From contig URVR01000017.1 in the NCBI GenBank assembly GCA_900551355.1, positions 1 to 16,497 of the forward strand: 16,497 bases of DNA, read 5' to 3'. Under the pieces are notes generated by a model. That model saw nothing but the letters and a program-made list of their open reading frames with translations, was not told where the DNA came from and searched no databases. The stretch is from an uncultured Eubacteriales bacterium. GTDB lineage: Bacteria > Bacillota > Clostridia > Oscillospirales > Oscillospiraceae. The number at the start of each line of letters is the position of its first letter. Position 1 is the first letter of the stretch. The translations under genes were made by a program, and so were the position numbers. Shown here one piece after another: positions 13,130-16,497 of the stretch.

Positions 13130-13155
13130 GTCCAAATAACACCGCGTAATCTCAC

Positions 13156-13184
13156 GGGGCAGGGAAGTGTCCCTGCCCCTTTTT
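13156..13184 (+). terminator. Terminator-like hairpin between rpsB and tsf
   Basis: GGGGCAGGGA (13156-13165) pairs perfectly with TCCCTGCCCC (13170-13179) around an AGTG loop, followed by T5. It has all features of an intrinsic terminator but lies inside an operon, 30 bases before the tsf ATG. No separate promoter for tsf is visible in the 84-base gap, so it probably acts as a partial terminator that lowers EF-Ts relative to S2, or as an mRNA 3' end stabiliser. Confidence 0.85.
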
Positions 13185-13213
13185 CAATCAATAATTTACA
13201 GGAGGAAACAAAA

Positions 13214-14140
13214 ATGGCTTTTACTGCTGCTGATGTGAAGACCCTGCGCGAGATGACCAGCGTGGGTATGATGGACTGCAAGAAGGCGCTGGTCGAGTGC
13301 GACGGCGATATGGATAAGGCTGTTGAGTGGCTGCGCGAGAAGGGCCTGGCCAAGGCTGCCAAGAAGGCCGGCCGCATCGCCGCCGAGGGTATGTCCTATG
13401 CCCTGACCGAGAACGGCGTGGGCGTCGTGGTGGAGGTCAACTGCGAGACCGACTTCTGCGCCAAGAGCGACCTGTTCGTGGCCTTCGTGAAGGACATCGC
13501 CAAGGTCATCGCCGAGCAGGATCCCGCCGATGTGGACGCTCTGATGAACTGCAAGTATGTGGGCAGTGACCTGACCGTTTCCGAGACCATGCCCGAGAAG
13601 GTCATGTCCATCGGTGAGAATCTGCAGATCCGCCGCTTCGTCCGCTTCGCCGAGAACACCAGCGTGGGCTATGTCCATGCCGGCGGCAAGATCGGCGTGC
13701 TGGTGAACCTGGCCGTGGAGGGCGGCATCGACGCCACCGAGATCGGCAAGAACATTGCCATGCAGATCGCGGCTCTGAATCCCCGCTTCTGGGATAAGTC
13801 CCAGGTCACCGACGAGGTGCTGGCCGAGGAGAAGAAGATCGCTCTGGCCCTGATGGACACCGATCCCAAGATGGCCTCCAAGCCCGAGGCCGTCAAGGAG
13901 AAGATTGTCATGGGCAAGATGAACAAGTTCTACGAGGAGAACTGCCTGATGCAGATGGAGTTCGTCCGCAGCGACATTTTCCAGGGCTCCGTGGAGAAGT
14001 ATGTGGCCGACGCTGCCAAGAAGCTGGGCGGCTCCGTGAAGTTCGTGGACGCCGTGCGCTTCCAGACCGGCGAGGGCATCGAGAAGAAGCAGGAGGACTT
14101 CGCCGCTGAGGTCGCCGCGCAGATGAACATGGGCAAGTAA
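13214..14140 (+). CDS. tsf: Elongation factor Ts
   Basis: A 308-residue guanine nucleotide exchange factor that recycles EF-Tu from GDP to GTP form. The N-terminal UBA-like domain carries V-K-T-L-R-E-M-T-S-V-G-M-M-D-C-K-K-A-L (residues 8-26), the first EF-Ts signature; the second is V-E-V-N-C-E-T-D-F-C-A-K-S (about 72-84), here with Cys where most have Val after T-D-F. The core and dimerisation region follow, with H-I/V-A-A-type segments replaced by M-Q-I-A-A-L-N-P (about 183-190). The length is normal for Firmicutes. AGGAGG precedes the ATG. Usual downstream partners pyrH and frr are absent; a terminator follows after 23 bases. Confidence 0.98.
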   Translation: MAFTAADVKTLREMTSVGMMDCKKALVECDGDMDKAVEWLREKGLAKAAKKAGRIAAEGMSYALTENGVGVVVEVNCETDFCAKSDLFVAFVKDIAKVIAEQDPADVDALMNCKYVGSDLTVSETMPEKVMSIGENLQIRRFVRFAENTSVGYVHAGGKIGVLVNLAVEGGIDATEIGKNIAMQIAALNPRFWDKSQVTDEVLAEEKKIALALMDTDPKMASKPEAVKEKIVMGKMNKFYEENCLMQMEFVRSDIFQGSVEKYVADAAKKLGGSVKFVDAVRFQTGEGIEKKQEDFAAEVAAQMNMGK

Positions 14141-14163
14141 GCCCCGGACATCCGAATATGCTG

Positions 14164-14199
14164 AACCGCCCTCCGGCCATTGGCCGGAGGGCGGTTTTT
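14164..14199. terminator. Bidirectional intrinsic terminator
   Basis: AACCGCCCTCCGGCC (14164-14178) pairs perfectly with GGCCGGAGGGCGGTT (14182-14196) around an ATT loop, with TTTTT on the right. It ends the rpsB-tsf transcript. For the converging MATE gene the stem is equally usable but the minus-strand U-run is short. Confidence 0.93.
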
Positions 14200-14233
14200 C
14201 TTGTATCCGGGAGCCGTGCGTCCGCGGCTTTGC

Positions 14234-15553
14234 TTATTCTGCGGTTTTCCGCAGGAACCGCCGCAGAAACCACACGGCCATCACCGCGCACAGCGCCTCG
14301 GAGATCACCGGCGCGAACCAGATGGCGCTGCCGCCGACGGCATAGGCCAGCACCACCAGCGCCGTGGCCTGGAACAGCAGGCCCCGGCCCACGGAGATGG
14401 AAATGGCGCCCTTGGGCTGCTCCACCGCCGTCAGGAAGCCGCCCATCAGGATATTGCCGCCCACCAGCAGATAGCTCAGGCCGTACCGCCGCAGGGCGCC
14501 GGCGGAGGCGGCGACCAGCGGGGCGTTCTCCGCCCCCAGGAACAGCCGCGCCACCTGGGGCGCCAGGCCCATCACCGCCGCGAAGATGATGCCGGTCATG
14601 ATGCCCACCGCCGTGGACCCGTACCGCAGCAGCTTCCGGTAGCCCGCCGCGTCCTCCTTGCCGTAGTGGTAGCTGATGAGGGGCTGGCTGCCCTGGGAGA
14701 TGCCCAGCATGGTGTTGACGATCAGGGTATTGACGTAGGCGATGATGGTGTAGCTCACCAGTCCGTCGTCGCCCAGACACTGCAGGATGATGCGGTTGAA
14801 CAGGAAGATCATCACGCCGTTGCACAGCTCGGTGACACCGTCGGCCACGCCGATGGGCAGCAGCCGCCGGTAGATGCTCCAGTCCATTTTGAACCGCACC
14901 AGATGGAACGTGTTGTGCCCCTGCAGAAAGTGGGCCAGATAGATGACGCAGGTCAGCAGCTGGGAAAGCCCGGTGGCGACTGCCGCGCCCCAGACACCCC
15001 AATCCAGCACGAAAATGGCCAGATAGTCCAGCACGCAGTTGGTCAGGCACCCGATGACGACTGTTAGGATGGCCAGCTTGGGATAGCCGTCGGTTTTGAT
15101 GAGCACCTCCATGTTGTAGGATACGATGAAGCACACGGCAAAGGGGGCGAGCCCCTTGAGATAGTCGATGGTGTAGGGCAGCGTCACGCCCCGCGCGCCC
15201 AGCAGCCGGGCAAACGGCTCCAGAAACACAAACACCAGCACGGAGATGGTCAGGCCGATGGCCACCAGCAGCGCCAGATTCTGGGAGAACAGGCCGTTGG
15301 CCTTTTCCCCCTGCTCTTGTCCGAGGTAGATGGCGATGATGGTGCTGCTGCCCACGGCGAAGATGATGGCGATGGAGAACAGCACGTTGGTAAAGGGCAC
15401 CGCCAGATTCACGGCGGACATGGCGTATTCGCCCACGCCCTTGGCGACGAACAGACCGTCCACAATGGAGTACAGCGAGAACACCATCAGAGACGCCACG
15501 GTGGCCGCGATGAAATGGAGAAACTGGGAGAGTAGACTGCGCTCATTGAGCAT
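14234..15553 (-). CDS. MATE-family efflux transporter
   Basis: A 439-residue membrane protein with about 12 hydrophobic helices in two similar halves, the length and layout of the MATE family (MepA/NorM-like), which exports cationic drugs or metabolites in exchange for Na+ or H+. Typical segments: F-S-L-Y-S-I-V-D-G-L-F-V (residues 25-36; the D-x-x-F-V of helix 1), G-S-S-T-I-I-A-I-Y-L-G (about 68-78), and in the second half G-I-S-Q-G-S-Q-P-L-I-S-Y-H-Y-G (the Q-x-x-x-P-x-x-x-x-x-x-G motif that marks MepA-like members). The ATG has a GAAAGGA site at a rather long distance (about 11 bases). Single-gene transcript with the promoter at 15604-15632. Substrate unknown. Confidence 0.94.
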   Translation of the reverse strand: MLNERSLLSQFLHFIAATVASLMVFSLYSIVDGLFVAKGVGEYAMSAVNLAVPFTNVLFSIAIIFAVGSSTIIAIYLGQEQGEKANGLFSQNLALLVAIGLTISVLVFVFLEPFARLLGARGVTLPYTIDYLKGLAPFAVCFIVSYNMEVLIKTDGYPKLAILTVVIGCLTNCVLDYLAIFVLDWGVWGAAVATGLSQLLTCVIYLAHFLQGHNTFHLVRFKMDWSIYRRLLPIGVADGVTELCNGVMIFLFNRIILQCLGDDGLVSYTIIAYVNTLIVNTMLGISQGSQPLISYHYGKEDAAGYRKLLRYGSTAVGIMTGIIFAAVMGLAPQVARLFLGAENAPLVAASAGALRRYGLSYLLVGGNILMGGFLTAVEQPKGAISISVGRGLLFQATALVVLAYAVGGSAIWFAPVISEALCAVMAVWFLRRFLRKTAE

Positions 15554-15603
15554 TTTGGATGAAGTTCCTTTCTTTCCGATTTCCCTTTGGGATATACAAT
15601 TCT

Positions 15604-15632
15604 ATTCTAACGAAAAAAAGCCTGTCTGTCAA
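15604..15632 (-). promoter_or_regulatory. Sigma-A promoter of the MATE gene
   Basis: On the minus strand, a perfect TTGACA (15627-15632) and TAGAAT (15604-15609) with a 17-base, T-rich spacer. The leader to the ATG at 15553 is about 45 bases. Confidence 0.88.
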
Positions 15633-15638
15633 ATCTAC

Positions 15639-15667
15639 TTGCCGTTAAGAGCAGGACAGTATATAAT
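15639..15667 (+). promoter_or_regulatory. Sigma-A promoter of the PhzF-family gene
   Basis: TTGCCG (15639-15644) and a perfect TATAAT (15662-15667) with 17 bases between. The -35 box lies 6 bp from the -35 box of the divergent MATE promoter. Leader about 27 bases. Confidence 0.85.
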
Positions 15668-15700
15668 CATCTTGATCAAAAAAACTGTGGAGGGATACCT

Positions 15701-16448
15701 ATGGAAGCCTATGTCATGGACGCCTTTTCCGCCCGGCTGTTCGGCGGCAACCAGGCCGGTGTGGTGTTGCCGGACCGCCCGCTGGACGATGCGGTGATGC
15801 AGCAGATCGCCGCGGAGTTCAAGCACTCCGAAACGGCTTTTGTCACCGCAGAGCCGGACGGCGGCGTGACGCTGCGTTACTTCACCCCGGCAGGGGAGGT
15901 GGAGCTGTGCGGTCATGCCACCATTGCGTCCTTCGCCCTGCTGCGGAGACTGGGCCGCATCGGCGACGGTACCGTCACCGCCCACACCCGAGCCGCCGAC
16001 CTGCGCATCGAGGTGCAGGGCGACACGGTGTGGATGGACATGGCCCCGCCCCGCTGGCTCCGGGAGCTGACAGAGCAGGAGCTGCCGGCGCTGTACGGGG
16101 CCTACGGCCTGACGCCCGCCGACCGTCCGGAGGGGCTGCTGCCAGCCATCGTCTCCACCGGCCTTGCCGACATCATGATGCCCGTCCGGGACCACGATAC
16201 CCTGCTGCGGGCCGTCCAGAACGAGGCGGTGGTAACAGCGCTTTCCAGACAGTATGACGTCACCGGCGTCCACATGTTCTGCCCCGGCGATGGCTGCACC
16301 GCCTGGTGCAGCAACTACGCGCCGCTGTACGACATTCCGGAGGAGTGCGCCACCGGCACCAGCAACGGCGCGCTGACCTACTATCTCTACCGCCACGGCA
16401 TGGTGCAGCCGGAGGAGGAGAATGTGTTTCTGCAGGGCGAACACATGC
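15701..16448 (+). CDS. PhzF-family protein, 3' end cut by adapter
   Basis: The first 249 codons encode a PhzF-like isomerase/epimerase fold (diaminopimelate-epimerase-like), a family that includes PhzF of phenazine synthesis and many uncharacterised housekeeping proteins. Seen: V-M-D-A-F-S...F-G-G-N-Q-A-G-V (5-21), the catalytic glutamate E44 in K-H-S-E-T-A-F-V, R-Y-F-T-P-A-G-E-V-E-L-C-G-H-A-T (59-74), and A-T-G-T-S-N-G-A-L (217-225). GGAGGG precedes the ATG. The true sequence ends near 16448; from 16449 the bases are adapter, and the apparent last 12 residues are not biological. About 20-40 residues are probably missing. No other phenazine genes are present, so a role in phenazine synthesis is not supported. 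Confidence 0.9.
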
Positions 16449-16497
16449 CTGTCTCTTATACACATCTCCGAGCCCACGAGACGTAGAGGAATCTCGT
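16449..16497 (+). other. Nextera-type sequencing adapter (artefact)
   Basis: CTGTCTCTTATACACATCT (16449-16467) is the reverse complement of the Tn5 mosaic end used in Nextera libraries. CCGAGCCCACGAGAC (16468-16482) is the read-2 side adapter, GTAGAGGA (16483-16490) fits an eight-base i7 index (I recall it as N712), and ATCTCGT (16491-16497) begins the P7 part. The four pieces are in the exact order of a library molecule. This is untrimmed adapter at a contig end, not a mobile element. Confidence 0.98.

Noticed and set aside
13908..15134. 408-codon open frame on the minus strand overlapping MATE and tsf
   Set aside because: It is out of frame with the well-supported MATE gene and antisense to tsf; Gly/Arg/Pro-rich shadow.
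15701..16448. Phenazine biosynthesis pathway
   Set aside because: Only a PhzF-family gene is present; the family is broad and no phzA-G partner is nearby.
16449..16467. Tn5-like transposon end
   Set aside because: It is the mosaic end of a library kit, followed directly by adapter, index and P7 bases; no transposon is present.
15635..16477. 280-codon minus-strand frame beginning in the adapter
   Set aside because: Its start codon and first residues come from adapter sequence, and the rest is antisense to the PhzF gene.

Overview
This window looks like chromosome of a GC-rich anaerobic Gram-positive bacterium, most likely class Clostridia in or near the Oscillospiraceae. Support comes from purine-rich Shine-Dalgarno sites before nearly every gene, near-consensus sigma-A promoters with 17-base spacers, intrinsic terminators at most transcript ends, a flavodiiron protein with its own rubredoxin-like domain, a VanY-type carboxypeptidase and a candidate forespore promoter. 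The lineage is an inference; the rRNA was not compared with any database. The last 49 bases are not biological: they are a Nextera-type sequencing adapter, so the right edge is an assembly end.

Layout. 1-610: 3' end of a 23S rRNA gene, the 5S rRNA gene and a strong terminator. 703-3030 (+): one promoter and a four-gene unit with three unrelated-looking GNAT acetyltransferases and a GyrI-like ligand-binding protein, closed by a bidirectional terminator. 3040-4324 (-): an HD-domain 5'-deoxynucleotidase-like gene followed by a SAM methyltransferase. 4328-5389 (+): a PAP2-family membrane phosphatase, driven from a promoter placed back to back with the HD gene's promoter. 5389-6954 (-): an unrecognised membrane-anchored protein and an EamA/DMT transporter, each with its own promoter or terminator signals. 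7050-8846 (+): a sugar-phosphate-type nucleotidyltransferase and a VanY-like D,D-carboxypeptidase in one operon, plausibly for cell envelope work. 8847-9388: a mostly non-coding stretch with a large imperfect inverted repeat, a bidirectional terminator and a 35-codon Asn/Lys-rich gene (-) with a sigma-G-like promoter.

9389-10764 (+): the infC-rpmI-rplT operon (IF3, L35, L20) with a consensus promoter, a leader of about 150 nt carrying a terminator/antiterminator pair of the L20-leader type, and an AUU start codon for IF3. 10788-12208 (+): a flavodiiron protein. 12259-14199 (+): rpsB-tsf (S2, EF-Ts) with a structured leader and a terminator-like hairpin between the genes. 14234-15632 (-): a MATE transporter. 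15639-16448 (+): a PhzF-family gene cut off by the adapter.

Much of the window is translation machinery (rRNA, IF3, L35, L20, S2, EF-Ts) mixed with short accessory units. No insertion sequence, phage gene, CRISPR array or tRNA was seen. The least explained items are the 35-residue peptide gene, the structured element beside it, and the regulatory RNA leaders of the two translation operons.
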